A stretch of DNA of 37,423 nt from Sedimentisphaerales bacterium (GCA_016935195.1 JAFGRL010000148.1:1-37423), one strand, 5' to 3'; shown: positions 1 to 8,232, counted from the stretch's first letter. A program made the numbers and translations. Notes: generated from the letters alone by a model not told the origin.

Positions 1-951
1 CCCTCCTGGAGCGGAGATTCTCACCAGCAGTGGTTCTATAGTATCTTTCACGCAGTAAGCGCCTTTTGCAATGCCGGTTTTAGCCTGCTCGGCGACAGCT
101 TTATCAGCTACAACAAGAGCTGGGCTGTGTATGCTGTTATTTGCCCCCTGATAATCCTTGGCGGGCTCGGTTTTGGCGTACTATATGACCTTGCCAATAT
201 AGCTGCCGACAGGATGAAAAGATTCTGTAAAAAGTGCTTCAGTAAACAATCTCGCTTTTCAATGGAAGCTCCAAAAAAAATGCAGCTTCAGACAAAGATT
301 GTGCTCAGTATAAGTGCTGCTTTGATAATTTTTGGCGCACTGGCTTTGTTATTATTTGAGCGATTTGCAAGTGTGGGCGCTTCTGCCACAAACATAGATA
401 TACCCGGCGCATTATTCCAATCGGTTACTGCCCGAACCGCAGGCTTTAATACAGTAAAGATTTCTGAGCTTTCGGCTTCGAGTAAATTCATATTGATATT
501 GCTTATGTTCATCGGCGGCTCGCCGGGTTCGACCGCCGGCGGTATCAAGACCGTAACTCTTGCGGTCGTTATAATGACCGCTGTTGCGGCACTGCGAAAG
601 CGGCAGGAAGTTGAAATGTACCGGCGCTCTGTTAGGATAGTCGTGGTCGGAAGGGCTATTACTGTTACGCTGCTTTTTGTTGCAGTTTTGTTTATTGCCG
701 CACTGGTTCTCAGTATTACTGAAAACAGCGAATTCACTATGACGGAGATTATATTCGAGACCGCCTCGGCTCTTGGAACGGTAGGACTGACAACAGGCAT
801 AACACCATCTTTGACAGCCATAGGAAAAGCGGTTATTATTGCTGTAATGCTTATTGGCAGGTTAGGTCCGCTGACACTGCTGGCAGCTTTGACCTTTAAC
901 ATTAAGCCCGCAAGATATAATTATCCTGCTGAAGCAATAATCGTCGGCTAA
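1..951 (+). CDS. trkH: Trk-type potassium uptake protein TrkH/KtrB, C-terminal part (cut by window start)
   Basis: This is the membrane subunit of a Trk/Ktr potassium uptake system. The reading frame is open from base 1, so the gene starts before the window; an internal GTG at 127 is not its start. The translated beginning contains the pore-like stretch HAVSAFCNAGFSL typical of the TrkH/KtrB family. Further on there are two more P-loop regions with the family glycine filters, around TARTAGFNTV and ASALGTVGLTTG, and the hydrophobic segments between them. The charged segment after IGGSPGSTAGGIKT is also typical of TrkH. The next gene, 46 bases downstream on the same strand, encodes the cytosolic NAD-binding gating partner, which supports the assignment. 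Family identification is firm; whether it is a K+-H+ or K+-Na+ symporter cannot be told from this part. Confidence 0.93.
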   Translation, partial: PSWSGDSHQQWFYSIFHAVSAFCNAGFSLLGDSFISYNKSWAVYAVICPLIILGGLGFGVLYDLANIAADRMKRFCKKCFSKQSRFSMEAPKKMQLQTKIVLSISAALIIFGALALLLFERFASVGASATNIDIPGALFQSVTARTAGFNTVKISELSASSKFILILLMFIGGSPGSTAGGIKTVTLAVVIMTAVAALRKRQEVEMYRRSVRIVVVGRAITVTLLFVAVLFIAALVLSITENSEFTMTEIIFETASALGTVGLTTGITPSLTAIGKAVIIAVMLIGRLGPLTLLAALTFNIKPARYNYPAEAIIVG

Positions 952-997
952 TCTTGCGTTACGAGCTGCGAGCGGCGGATTATTAGGAGCTGATATT

Positions 998-1684
998 ATG
1001 AAGCGTTTTGCCGTGATAGGATTAGGTCGGTTCGGGAAAAAGTTGGCTATCGCTCTGGCGATGAGCGGTGCCGAGGTTATCGCCATTGACAAAGACAGAA
1101 ATGAGATAGAGCAGATACGTGACCAGGTAAGCCACGCGGTAAGGCTCGATAGTACGGATGAAGAAGCTCTAAAGGCCCAGGGTGTCGATAAGGCAGATGT
1201 AGCAATAATAGGAATAGGCCAGGGCGGACAGGGTTTCGAGTCCGCAATCCTTACGGTAGTAAACTTACGCCAGATGGGCGTTAAGCAAATCTACGCAAGG
1301 TCCGAAGACCCTATCGCCGGAGAGGTATTTTCAAAAGTCGGTGCCACTGATGTGATTTACCCGGAAATTGAATCTGCACAACGCTGGGCGTACAAGCTGA
1401 TAGCGCCTCAGATTGGGGAGAAAATCGATTTCGCACCAGGCTACAGTCTGGCACGCATAAAGGCACCGCAGAGTTTCGACGGCAAAACCGTTATGGACCT
1501 GCAGCTTAGACAGAAATACAACATTAATCTCGTCGCAGTCAAGCGAGGCGAAAACAGCAAAGCCAAGAAGAGCGAAAAGGCCGGCATTATCAATGTCCCT
1601 ATGCCTAACACCATCATTTACCAGGATGATATCCTGATGGTTGCCGGCTCAGATGCTGATTTGACAAAACTGCCACAGGAGTGA
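998..1684 (+). CDS. trkA: Trk system potassium uptake regulatory protein TrkA/KtrA (RCK protein)
   Basis: This is the cytoplasmic gating ring subunit of the Trk/Ktr potassium transporter. The 228 residues hold one RCK_N Rossmann domain (about residues 1-120) with the nucleotide-binding GLGRFG near the start and an acidic residue at the end of the second strand (AIDKD). An RCK_C domain follows (about 140-228). It is the single-module length seen in KtrA-type proteins, half the size of the E. coli TrkA tandem. An AGGAG at 985-989 sits 8 bases before the ATG and fixes the start. It lies 46 bases after the membrane subunit on the same strand, so the two are probably co-transcribed. NAD(H) or ATP/ADP binding regulates such rings in characterised relatives; which ligand acts here is unknown. 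Confidence 0.93.
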   Translation: MKRFAVIGLGRFGKKLAIALAMSGAEVIAIDKDRNEIEQIRDQVSHAVRLDSTDEEALKAQGVDKADVAIIGIGQGGQGFESAILTVVNLRQMGVKQIYARSEDPIAGEVFSKVGATDVIYPEIESAQRWAYKLIAPQIGEKIDFAPGYSLARIKAPQSFDGKTVMDLQLRQKYNINLVAVKRGENSKAKKSEKAGIINVPMPNTIIYQDDILMVAGSDADLTKLPQE

Positions 1685-1743
1685 AAGGACGCTATCTTTT
1701 TTTTGAGAAAAAGCACCGATATCGCCGCTTACGACACAATAAT

Positions 1744-1755
1744 GTCTGTACAGAC
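1744..1755. promoter_or_regulatory. Perfect 12-bp palindrome just before the racemase start codon
   Basis: GTCTGTACAGAC reads the same on both strands and ends five bases before the ATG of the LarA-type gene at 1761. There is no good ribosome binding site there, only a weak TGGA. Its position suits an operator or translational control site for the racemase/glycerate kinase pair. No matching regulator gene is seen nearby. Confidence 0.35.
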
Positions 1756-1760
1756 CTGGA

Positions 1761-3110
1761 ATGAAAACAGTTACGCTCCAATACGGCAGCGGCCAAGTTG
1801 CTATAGAAGTACCCGACTCGGCTGACGTTCTATGCGGCGGAGAATTTAGCCCGTTATCAGATCCCGACGGGCAGATTAACCATAGCTTAAAAGAGCCGAT
1901 AGGCTCAGCACCTTTATCTCAACTGGCTGATGGTAAAAAAGATGCAGCCATCGTGGTCTCGGACAATACTCGCCCTGTTCCTTATAAACCGCCGGATGGG
2001 ATTCTGGCTCCCATAGTCGAGACCTTGAAGCGCACCGGCATTAACAATATCAAGATAATTGTCGGCTGCGGAACTCATCGGCCGATGGAAAAAACCGAGC
2101 TGCATCAAATATTGGGGGACGCCGCATTTCAACAAGGTGTTGAAATAATAAACCATTCTGCTGGCGATTCCGAAATGCTCACCTGTATCGGGCACACAGA
2201 GAGAACGCCCGAGGTGACCGTCAATAAATATTACATGGGTGCTCAGTTAAAGATTATCACCGGCCTGGTAGAACCTCATTTTATGGCGGGCTTCTCCGGT
2301 GGACGCAAGGCTATTTGCCCCGGAATATGCGGGCTAAGTGTAACCTATGGATTTCACTCGGCTTCCATACTTAACGACAATAATGCAACGACCCTCGTAC
2401 TAAAGGGCAACCCGTGCCACGAAGAAGCTTTGCGTATAGCCAAAATGGCTGGCGCCGACTTCTCCGTAAATGTGACAATCAACAGCGATAGAAATATCAC
2501 GGGAGTTTTTTCAGGTGATATGGAACAGTCTCATTTGGCTGCTGTTGAGAATCTGAAACCTTTTGTAACAATTGAGCTTGATAAGCTCTATGATGTGGTC
2601 ATTACTCAGGCTGGGGACGTGGGGGTAAATCATTATCAGTGTGCCAAGGCAGTTTACGAAACCACCCGGGCAGTTAAGCCCGGTGGGCGGATGGTTCTTC
2701 TTGCCGGCTTTAGTGACCCAGACCAGATAGGCAGTGATAATTACAGGAAGATGCTTTGTTTATTGGCGTCCTTAGGACCTGAAGATTTTGTTCAAAGAAT
2801 TCTCTCTGACGAATGGTCGTTTGTTCCGGACCAGTGGGAGGTTCAAATGTGGGCAAAGGCCTTTCAAAAACTTGACAATCCCAAAAATTTATACACTTGC
2901 GCTGCTCGTCTTGAAAATTGCAGCAAAGACCTCATCCCAGAGACAAATGTAGCTTCGCAGATAAAACGTTCGCCGGGCGAGGACGACCTGCATTTCACTG
3001 AGCGAATCGCACAGGAGAGGATTGATGAATTGGTAAGAAGTGCCCCGAATGCTAAAATACTTGTTCTTCCAGACGGCCCTTATGCCATTCCTGTGTTTAG
3101 TAAAACTTGA
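1761..3110 (+). CDS. LarA-type nickel-pincer 2-hydroxyacid racemase (DUF2088 family)
   Basis: This belongs to the lactate racemase LarA family, whose members racemise or epimerise 2-hydroxyacids with a covalently bound nickel-pincer nucleotide. The 449 residues are close to the family length. The residues known to matter in Lactiplantibacillus plantarum LarA are present at almost identical numbers: H106 in GCGTHRP (LarA H108), H173 in EPHFMAGFSGG (H174), K183 (the cofactor-binding K184) and H199 (H200). The substrate-binding SDNTRP lies at 67-72. Cofactor synthesis genes larB, larC and larE are not in the window, so they would have to be elsewhere. Glycerate kinase follows 26 bases later on the same strand, hinting at a glycerate-like or sugar-acid substrate rather than lactate. 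The family is well supported; the substrate is inference. Confidence 0.85.
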   Translation: MKTVTLQYGSGQVAIEVPDSADVLCGGEFSPLSDPDGQINHSLKEPIGSAPLSQLADGKKDAAIVVSDNTRPVPYKPPDGILAPIVETLKRTGINNIKIIVGCGTHRPMEKTELHQILGDAAFQQGVEIINHSAGDSEMLTCIGHTERTPEVTVNKYYMGAQLKIITGLVEPHFMAGFSGGRKAICPGICGLSVTYGFHSASILNDNNATTLVLKGNPCHEEALRIAKMAGADFSVNVTINSDRNITGVFSGDMEQSHLAAVENLKPFVTIELDKLYDVVITQAGDVGVNHYQCAKAVYETTRAVKPGGRMVLLAGFSDPDQIGSDNYRKMLCLLASLGPEDFVQRILSDEWSFVPDQWEVQMWAKAFQKLDNPKNLYTCAARLENCSKDLIPETNVASQIKRSPGEDDLHFTERIAQERIDELVRSAPNAKILVLPDGPYAIPVFSKT

Positions 3111-3136
3111 CAGAAGTATAATTTGTATAAATTAAT

Positions 3137-4255
3137 ATGAAAATTGTCATCGCAATGGATTCATTCAAGGGCACATTAAAAGCCCACGAGGCGTGCGATA
3201 TCGTTGCCCAGGTAGTTGCCAATTATGTCCCTGATGCAAAAATCGTTGTAAAGCCTATGGCTGACGGGGGTGAAGGAACCGCCAGGGCGATGATAGAAGC
3301 AGTTAATGGCCGATGGATTCCACAAACCGTAATGGGCCCTGTCGAGCAGATGCGAATCGAAGCAGGCTTTGCATGGTTCGATGACGATAAAACAGCCCTC
3401 GTGGAAATGGCATCAGCAAGCGGCCTGGAGTTGCTTTCCAAAAGCCAGATGGACCCGATCAAAACGACAACATTCGGTACCGGTGAGCTTATCGCAGCAG
3501 CTTTAGACTATGGTGCCGAAAAAATCCTTTTGGCCGTAGGCGGCAGCTCAACTGTTGACGGCGGCGTCGGTGCCGCAATGGCATTAGGCTGGAAATTTTT
3601 AGATGGTAGAGCAAATCCGATTTCATTGGGTGGTGCAGGTTTAGAGAAAATTGCAGAAATAATTAAGCCAAGGAATTTGAAGCTTGTTCCTCTTGAAGTC
3701 CTCTGCGATGTCGATAACCCTCTCTGCGGCAGTAACGGTGCAGCGAGAATATATGGCCCGCAAAAAGGCGCAACACCCGAAATGATAGAACAACTTGAGA
3801 AAGGCCTCAAACATTTAGCAAACCTGGTCTCACTGCAGCTTAACAAGGATATAAAGAATGTTCCTGGGGCTGGTGCTGCTGGCGGCCTGGCCGCCGGCGC
3901 TTTATCTTTTATGAACGCTAGACTCGTCTCAGGCATAGATGTGATAATGCACAGAAGTAAACTGCATAGCGAACTTAAATCAGCCGACTGGATTATCACC
4001 GGAGAAGGTTCTTTCGACCGGCAGTCGCTGTATGGCAAAGTAGTCTCTGGAATTTCGAAAATAGCCTTGCAAACCGGCACTCGTATTGCAGTTCTTGCAG
4101 GCCAGGTCACCGTCCAGAAGAACGAATACCACAAGCTCGGAATTGTAACCGCTATTGCCTCTAAAACGCCGGATATATCTCTTGATTATGCGCTTGATAA
4201 CAGCCGGGATTTGCTTTGTCATGCTGCAGAACAATTCGTAAAAGAACATCTGTAG
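3137..4255 (+). CDS. Glycerate kinase (GlxK/GarK family)
   Basis: This enzyme phosphorylates D-glycerate with ATP, feeding it into lower glycolysis; related enzymes make 2-phosphoglycerate. The 372 residues match the usual length of the type 1 glycerate kinase family. The start IVIAMDSFKGTL and the following KPMADGGEGT are family signatures. Later glycine-rich stretches (AVGGSSTVDGGVGAAMALG, about 135-153, and PGAGAAGGLAAGAL) and the late TGEGSFDRQS belong to the nucleotide-binding and catalytic regions. The gene follows the LarA-type racemase with only 26 bases between, and no clear ribosome binding site is visible in that AT-rich gap. The pairing suggests that the racemase supplies the enantiomer this kinase accepts. 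The product call is strong; the coupling is inference. Confidence 0.92.
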   Translation: MKIVIAMDSFKGTLKAHEACDIVAQVVANYVPDAKIVVKPMADGGEGTARAMIEAVNGRWIPQTVMGPVEQMRIEAGFAWFDDDKTALVEMASASGLELLSKSQMDPIKTTTFGTGELIAAALDYGAEKILLAVGGSSTVDGGVGAAMALGWKFLDGRANPISLGGAGLEKIAEIIKPRNLKLVPLEVLCDVDNPLCGSNGAARIYGPQKGATPEMIEQLEKGLKHLANLVSLQLNKDIKNVPGAGAAGGLAAGALSFMNARLVSGIDVIMHRSKLHSELKSADWIITGEGSFDRQSLYGKVVSGISKIALQTGTRIAVLAGQVTVQKNEYHKLGIVTAIASKTPDISLDYALDNSRDLLCHAAEQFVKEHL

Positions 4256-4328
4256 CCGTATTGGTAGTTTCGACTCCAATAACATATAAAAAAAGCTTTA
4301 TCATCTGATAATGTTCTTGACATAGATT

Positions 4329-4397
4329 ATCGACCCATACGAAGCATTTGTCCAGCAGGGCGACCCTTGTAACCCTGTCATTTACTGCTCGCAATGA
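4329..4397 (+). pseudogene. Relic of a secreted-protein gene related to the 4715-7372 protein
   Basis: Reading this strand from 4329 gives about 20 residues centred on AFVQQGDPC. They match residues 542-561 of the protein encoded at 4715-7372 in 14 of 20 positions (compare IDPYEAFVQQGDPC with IDPCDAFVQQGDPC). A stop lies just upstream (4323-4325) and another just downstream (4395-4397), so nothing functional remains. The fragment is on the opposite strand to its intact relative. It is best read as the debris of a lost paralogue. Confidence 0.6.
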
Positions 4398-4404
4398 CCA
4401 TAAA

Positions 4405-4523
4405 ACCCATTTGCCGCCAGCAACAACGCGGATTGCCTGCACTAATTCTTCAAAAGCGCAATCCTTCAGCAAATAGCCTGATGCGCCACTTTTGAGCATC
4501 TCGGATACACCGGATAATATCAA
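4405..4523 (-). pseudogene. Relic of a NarL/FixJ-type response regulator receiver domain
   Basis: On the minus strand this stretch encodes EMLKSGASGYLLKDC followed by FEELVQAIRVVAGGK. This is the end of a receiver domain as found in NarL/LuxR-type response regulators: the alpha-4/beta-5 region with the conserved lysine, then the last helix. The first part of the domain with the phosphorylated aspartate is missing. After the AGGK the reading frame runs into unrelated sequence with no helix-turn-helix domain. It is therefore a fragment, not a working regulator. It abuts the secreted-protein relic at 4329-4397. Confidence 0.65.
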
Positions 4524-4635
4524 ATCCGATTATTAATTGCGCTGAGCATATTTAGAGTGCCTAAGTCGTAATAATCTTTATATAGAATTAAGGAGTTCTT
4601 CGTCGGGTTTTCACGAAATACATAAATTTGGCCAG

Positions 4636-4671
4636 AAAAAGAGCTGCAAGCACTTAGCTTGCAGCCCTTTT
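4636..4671 (-). terminator. Rho-independent terminator, probably usable in both directions
   Basis: GCTGCAAG (4643-4650) pairs with CTTGCAGC (4658-4665) around a 7-base loop. Flanking A-rich and T-rich arms extend the stem. On the minus strand it is followed by CTCTTTTT, the expected uridine run, 50 bases past the stop codon of the secreted-protein gene at 4715. On the plus strand a weaker CCCTTTT follows, so it may also stop readthrough from the glycerate kinase side. Confidence 0.75.
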
Positions 4672-4714
4672 CATTACACCTTTTCATTACACACAAAACA
4701 CTCAACAGGGTAAG

Positions 4715-7372
4715 CTATGGACAATTCTGAAGCCACAGGTTTGTGAGAATCGCCATGTCTTTGAAATCAACTATGCGGTCGCAATTCAAATCCGGACACT
4801 CCGAGCAGCTCGTATCCGGGATGAAGTAGTAATCTTCCGTTTCGCCATATTTATACCCTGCCTGTGGCCCGGAGCCGCCATTACCTGTTGTGCCAGGGTT
4901 GCTGCCGCCGTTCCAGGGCTGCTCCGAAAGAGTTATTCGCATCCAGATCGCATCAGAACCACCCTGCGGATGCCAGGACAGGAACGCCGGTGTGGTGATT
5001 TTATGGACTCCTGCCTGCAGACCTGTAAGCACCTGGTTTTGAACCGCCCATTCCTGTGCCGGACCGCGGTAGCAATCATTAACATCATCCCAATCGCCGT
5101 CACGGTTAAAGTCAAACCATGCGTTGACATAAAGGTCAGTGCCAGGATTGATAACACTAACATTGCAGTCGAACGTGGTCCAGCGGCAATAGGGCAAATT
5201 AAGCGGCATATTTAGAACACCATCATCGTAACCATCTTGGTTAGATAGATTGGCCGACGGGTCAATATTGTTGTTTGGGTCCTGATCCGGTCCGAGGTCA
5301 GCTTCGACCTCAAGACTGACACCATTACCGAGATAAGCCACCGCTAACGGCTCCTCGTGGATTGGCCCGAAGGGCCCCGCTGCAACAGGATCCATGTACA
5401 CAGTGGGGAAATTGGCCTGTATCCCCGAGTAAGTCGTCATCGCCGCATTGGAATTATTGTTGCTGTCGGGCGCATCGCCAGCATCCATATCCGGCTTGAC
5501 CTTGCCAAAGATGGTAAAGGCCAGGCCGATAGAGTCATACTCGTATGTGTGCCCCGGCGGGTATGTCAACTCCTTCCACTGCATCATCATATCGTCCATG
5601 TAAACAGCATCGTCATTCCAGGCTGGAAATACAGAACTTTTCCACCCCGAACAGTAGTCATTTTCTGTCGAGATGTCTTCCACTCCAAGCCAGTAAATGA
5701 TACTGGAGCAGGGGTCACCTTGTTGTACAAACGCGTCGCACGGATCGATATAGAAAGTGTATTGGTAGGCCTCATTATGATCCGCCGGGTTGTACAATTG
5801 GTTCAGCGGGTCGTACCAGTCCTCCAGTCCCTCGTAAACCCTGCGGACAGTATATTCGCCGGGACTAAAATCCCGCGTCCAGAGGGTTGCTCCGGGCATA
5901 CTCCACGCCGCCATCACGCCTGCAGGAATGTCGTCATAAATGGAGAGCTTAAGTGTCAAGCTGCCCACTCCGTTATCCGGCAAATTGTTGTTTTCGAAAG
6001 AAGTCCAGATGCTAATGCCCTCGATTGGGCCGGTCTCGATACAATTGAAATCATCCGCTAAAGGAAGCCAAAACATTTTTACATCCACGCCGGTCTCGGT
6101 CAAATCAGGCAACTGCTTCCACTTGATCGCAGGATCCTCGGGCTCTTCCACCTCGTACTCGATCTCGAGGTAGGGTACATAAATAGCCATAGAGTTTTCT
6201 CTGCTGCCGAGGTTGCACCAACTGTGCGTATTCGTTTCAGACCAATTGCTTTTCTTCAGGACTTCACTGAGAATGCCATCGTCATCCAGGGCCGTCTGGA
6301 CATCCTCGGTGAGGCACCAACAATCACAACACAATAGATGATGAGCTTGCTCAACTACCTCACTGTCTGTCTGAGGTCCGCTGAACGTGGTAGGCGCATT
6401 ATTCCAGGTGATGCCATACTCCGTCCACGAATCATCGGACAAATAGTGAGCTTCGACGTCAATGGGCGGATCGGAACCACCGGACATATAGGTGCCCATA
6501 TGAAGCTTGGCCGATGTAATCGTCGAACCAGAAGGGATACACGAGAGGTCAAACTTTAGGTATGCTCGACAAATCCGAAATGTTGAGTGGTCCGTGTTCT
6601 CGTCGCCAATATAGACGAGATTCCAGCCGCCGTAATTGCTGTTGGGGTAAATATCTTCCACAAAGGAATCCTCAATTGGATTGACGGTTATGGTGCCTGA
6701 TGCTCCCAGATTTTGCAGAACGAGAGGCAGTGTCGAGTCCTGGGCCGTAATCTCTGCACTGAGTTCAAGATTCGGATCACCTAATAAATTGCCCGCGAAT
6801 GCTACACAACTGCTGGTGCAAAGGTTAGAGTGTACCAGAGCAAAGCCTCCATCTTTAATATTCTTGAGAAAATCACTAAAATCAGATGCTGTTTGCTCTA
6901 CGGAGTTGGCTGAAGGCACCGTGAAGATGTTGTCGTTACCGTTGATTCGGACTACTACCTGTCCATTGCCTGTGGATGGTCCGCTACTGCACGACAAGGT
7001 GGAGCCCCCTGAATCGCCACCCACTTTGCTGATCCTGTAGCCATCTTTAAGTGCATTGCCACCTTTGGTCCACCACCATCTTTTTATCTCAATAGTCTTA
7101 CCCCCACCAGGGCCGGTATCAAAGGTTACCGTAGCATTGGCATCGGGCTCTACCCCCGGACCACCATATAAATTGTGTTCGTTGCCACCTGCAACGCCGC
7201 GATCACTGGTGAATGGCGACTTTGATGTAATCGTTACCCCCTGCTTGGTCTCTATATCCAGGTCATCAGCTGTCTTGTTCGTTTTGTTTACAAACTTGAC
7301 TGTCCGGTCTGCTGCACACGCCACACCAGCAAAAAATAGAACCAACAAACTCGCAAAAATTAACCTTTTCAT
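4715..7372 (-). CDS. Large secreted multidomain protein with DNRLRE-like, GEVED and dockerin-like C-terminal regions
   Basis: This is an exported protein of 885 residues. A Sec signal peptide spans residues 1-21 (positive start, hydrophobic core, VACA before the cut). Residues 25-220 form an N-terminal region I do not recognise. Residues 228-410 resemble the DNRLRE/CBM96-type beta-sandwich of surface proteins: a DSFVEDIYPNSNYG start, then RAYLKFDLS and the SWTEYGITWNNAP signature. Residues 415-625 form a further domain, tryptophan- and tyrosine-rich, shared with the relic at 4329. Residues 740-850 are a GEVED domain (AWFDFNRDGDW, then GETEDYYF). The last 27 residues (CPDLNCDRIVDFKD and following) are a single dockerin-like calcium loop plus helix, common at the ends of planctomycete exported proteins. 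A strong AGGAGG precedes the ATG. No catalytic motif is visible; a binding or structural role at the cell surface is inference. Confidence 0.85.
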   Translation of the reverse strand: MKRLIFASLLVLFFAGVACAADRTVKFVNKTNKTADDLDIETKQGVTITSKSPFTSDRGVAGGNEHNLYGGPGVEPDANATVTFDTGPGGGKTIEIKRWWWTKGGNALKDGYRISKVGGDSGGSTLSCSSGPSTGNGQVVVRINGNDNIFTVPSANSVEQTASDFSDFLKNIKDGGFALVHSNLCTSSCVAFAGNLLGDPNLELSAEITAQDSTLPLVLQNLGASGTITVNPIEDSFVEDIYPNSNYGGWNLVYIGDENTDHSTFRICRAYLKFDLSCIPSGSTITSAKLHMGTYMSGGSDPPIDVEAHYLSDDSWTEYGITWNNAPTTFSGPQTDSEVVEQAHHLLCCDCWCLTEDVQTALDDDGILSEVLKKSNWSETNTHSWCNLGSRENSMAIYVPYLEIEYEVEEPEDPAIKWKQLPDLTETGVDVKMFWLPLADDFNCIETGPIEGISIWTSFENNNLPDNGVGSLTLKLSIYDDIPAGVMAAWSMPGATLWTRDFSPGEYTVRRVYEGLEDWYDPLNQLYNPADHNEAYQYTFYIDPCDAFVQQGDPCSSIIYWLGVEDISTENDYCSGWKSSVFPAWNDDAVYMDDMMMQWKELTYPPGHTYEYDSIGLAFTIFGKVKPDMDAGDAPDSNNNSNAAMTTYSGIQANFPTVYMDPVAAGPFGPIHEEPLAVAYLGNGVSLEVEADLGPDQDPNNNIDPSANLSNQDGYDDGVLNMPLNLPYCRWTTFDCNVSVINPGTDLYVNAWFDFNRDGDWDDVNDCYRGPAQEWAVQNQVLTGLQAGVHKITTPAFLSWHPQGGSDAIWMRITLSEQPWNGGSNPGTTGNGGSGPQAGYKYGETEDYYFIPDTSCSECPDLNCDRIVDFKDMAILTNLWLQNCP

Positions 7373-7377
7373 AATAC

Positions 7378-7384
7378 TCCTCCT
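7378..7384 (-). promoter_or_regulatory. Strong ribosome binding site of the secreted-protein gene
   Basis: On the minus strand AGGAGGAG lies 5 bases before the ATG at 7372, which decides the start. Confidence 0.8.
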
Positions 7385-7530
7385 AAATAATATAATAGAA
7401 ATACGACTAAAGCGACATACCTACACTTCTTTCTCTCCTATTTCCAAAATGGGAAAATAACTGCTTTGGAAGGAAACGAAAACCATTGTGGCTTTAACCA
7501 TCCATAATCGAATTGACCTCCACTTTGCTC

Positions 7531-7575
7531 AACACTTAGGTGTGTTAAAGTAATAAGGTATTTGGCTAATGTCAA
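7531..7575 (-). promoter_or_regulatory. Candidate promoter with overlapping dyad for the secreted-protein gene
   Basis: Read on the minus strand, TTGACA (7570-7575) is followed after exactly 17 bases by TACTTT (7547-7552), a good sigma-70-like spacing. Directly downstream, where transcription would begin, a dyad AACAC-N6-GTGTT covers 7531-7546 and could be an operator. The leader to the start codon at 7372 would be about 170 bases. The stretch 7388-7671 holds nothing else that I recognise. Confidence 0.5.
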
Positions 7576-7671
7576 GAAAATTATTAATAATTTGTGGGAT
7601 TGATATCGATGTCCTGCGTTACACAGATGCAGCCGTGCACCACACCGGCGAAGCCGTCCGCAACACTTTAT

Positions 7672-8175
7672 TTATACATTAAGCCGAGTATTCTCACGCG
7701 TTCCGCTCATCATCATTTTCAGCATCGATGCTGCTTCCCAAAGTAGTAATACCTTTACCACACCGAGCACAATCCAATATAGGTAAGGGCCTGCTAACGA
7801 TAAAGGCTGTTTACTCATCTGCGGGATAGCACCAATTGTCCCGGCAAGTTGAGGAATTAAAAAACCGATAATTACCGCCGCATAAACTCTCAGGATAATA
7901 ACTCCATTCCTCAAGAACCAACCTGCTTCTAATCCAAGCTCATATCGAAGAAACTGTCCGAGCACCAAAAGCAAAAGCCCTAAAAAAACTGGACTGATGA
8001 TTCGCAGGACTACAAATGAAAGCGAACTCCATATATTTGACGCCCAACTTAACTGAATCACAGAGAATGGTAATATCACGGGCACAGTAATCAATAAAAT
8101 CCATCCCGCAATCATCATCCGTTTTGCCAAAATCGCAATGGTATCCCGATTCTTGTCAATATATTCTTGTATCAT
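7672..8175 (-). CDS. Small integral membrane protein of unknown function
   Basis: I do not recognise this 167-residue protein. It has four hydrophobic stretches long enough to span the membrane: about residues 22-44, 50-76, 90-112 and 128-148. A short polar N-terminus (MIQEYIDKNRD) and a basic C-terminal tail flank them, so it is predicted to sit in the inner membrane. A weak purine stretch (AGAGAG) lies about 10 bases upstream of the ATG. It is the last of three small genes on this strand, 94 bases beyond its upstream neighbour. The 30-base repeat at 8203-8232 lies in that gap. The gene reads through cleanly and looks real, but no function can be given. Confidence 0.7.
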   Translation of the reverse strand: MIQEYIDKNRDTIAILAKRMMIAGWILLITVPVILPFSVIQLSWASNIWSSLSFVVLRIISPVFLGLLLLVLGQFLRYELGLEAGWFLRNGVIILRVYAAVIIGFLIPQLAGTIGAIPQMSKQPLSLAGPYLYWIVLGVVKVLLLWEAASMLKMMMSGTRENTRLNV

Positions 8176-8202
8176 AATACATATCTCTCTATCTGATTAT
8201 CT

Positions 8203-8232
8203 TCACCGCACCATTTTAACGATTGCCGATTT
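8203..8232. repeat. 30-bp direct repeat, copy 1
   Basis: These 30 bases (ending ATTGCCGATTT) recur at 9134-9163 with one substitution (G at 8221 becomes A). Both copies lie 24-28 bases upstream of the start codon of a small minus-strand gene. They may carry a shared promoter or operator, or mark the edge of a duplicated segment. Confidence 0.8.

Noticed and set aside
288-902. Long minus-strand open frame opposite trkH
   Set aside because: It mirrors the codons of a clear TrkH reading frame and has low-complexity, protein-unlike composition.
3508-4134. Long minus-strand open frame opposite glycerate kinase
   Set aside because: The plus-strand frame is an unmistakable glycerate kinase; the opposite frame has no start signal or recognisable domain.
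5357-6061. Plus-strand open frame inside the secreted-protein gene
   Set aside because: The minus-strand frame has a signal peptide, domains and a ribosome binding site; the plus frame has none of these.
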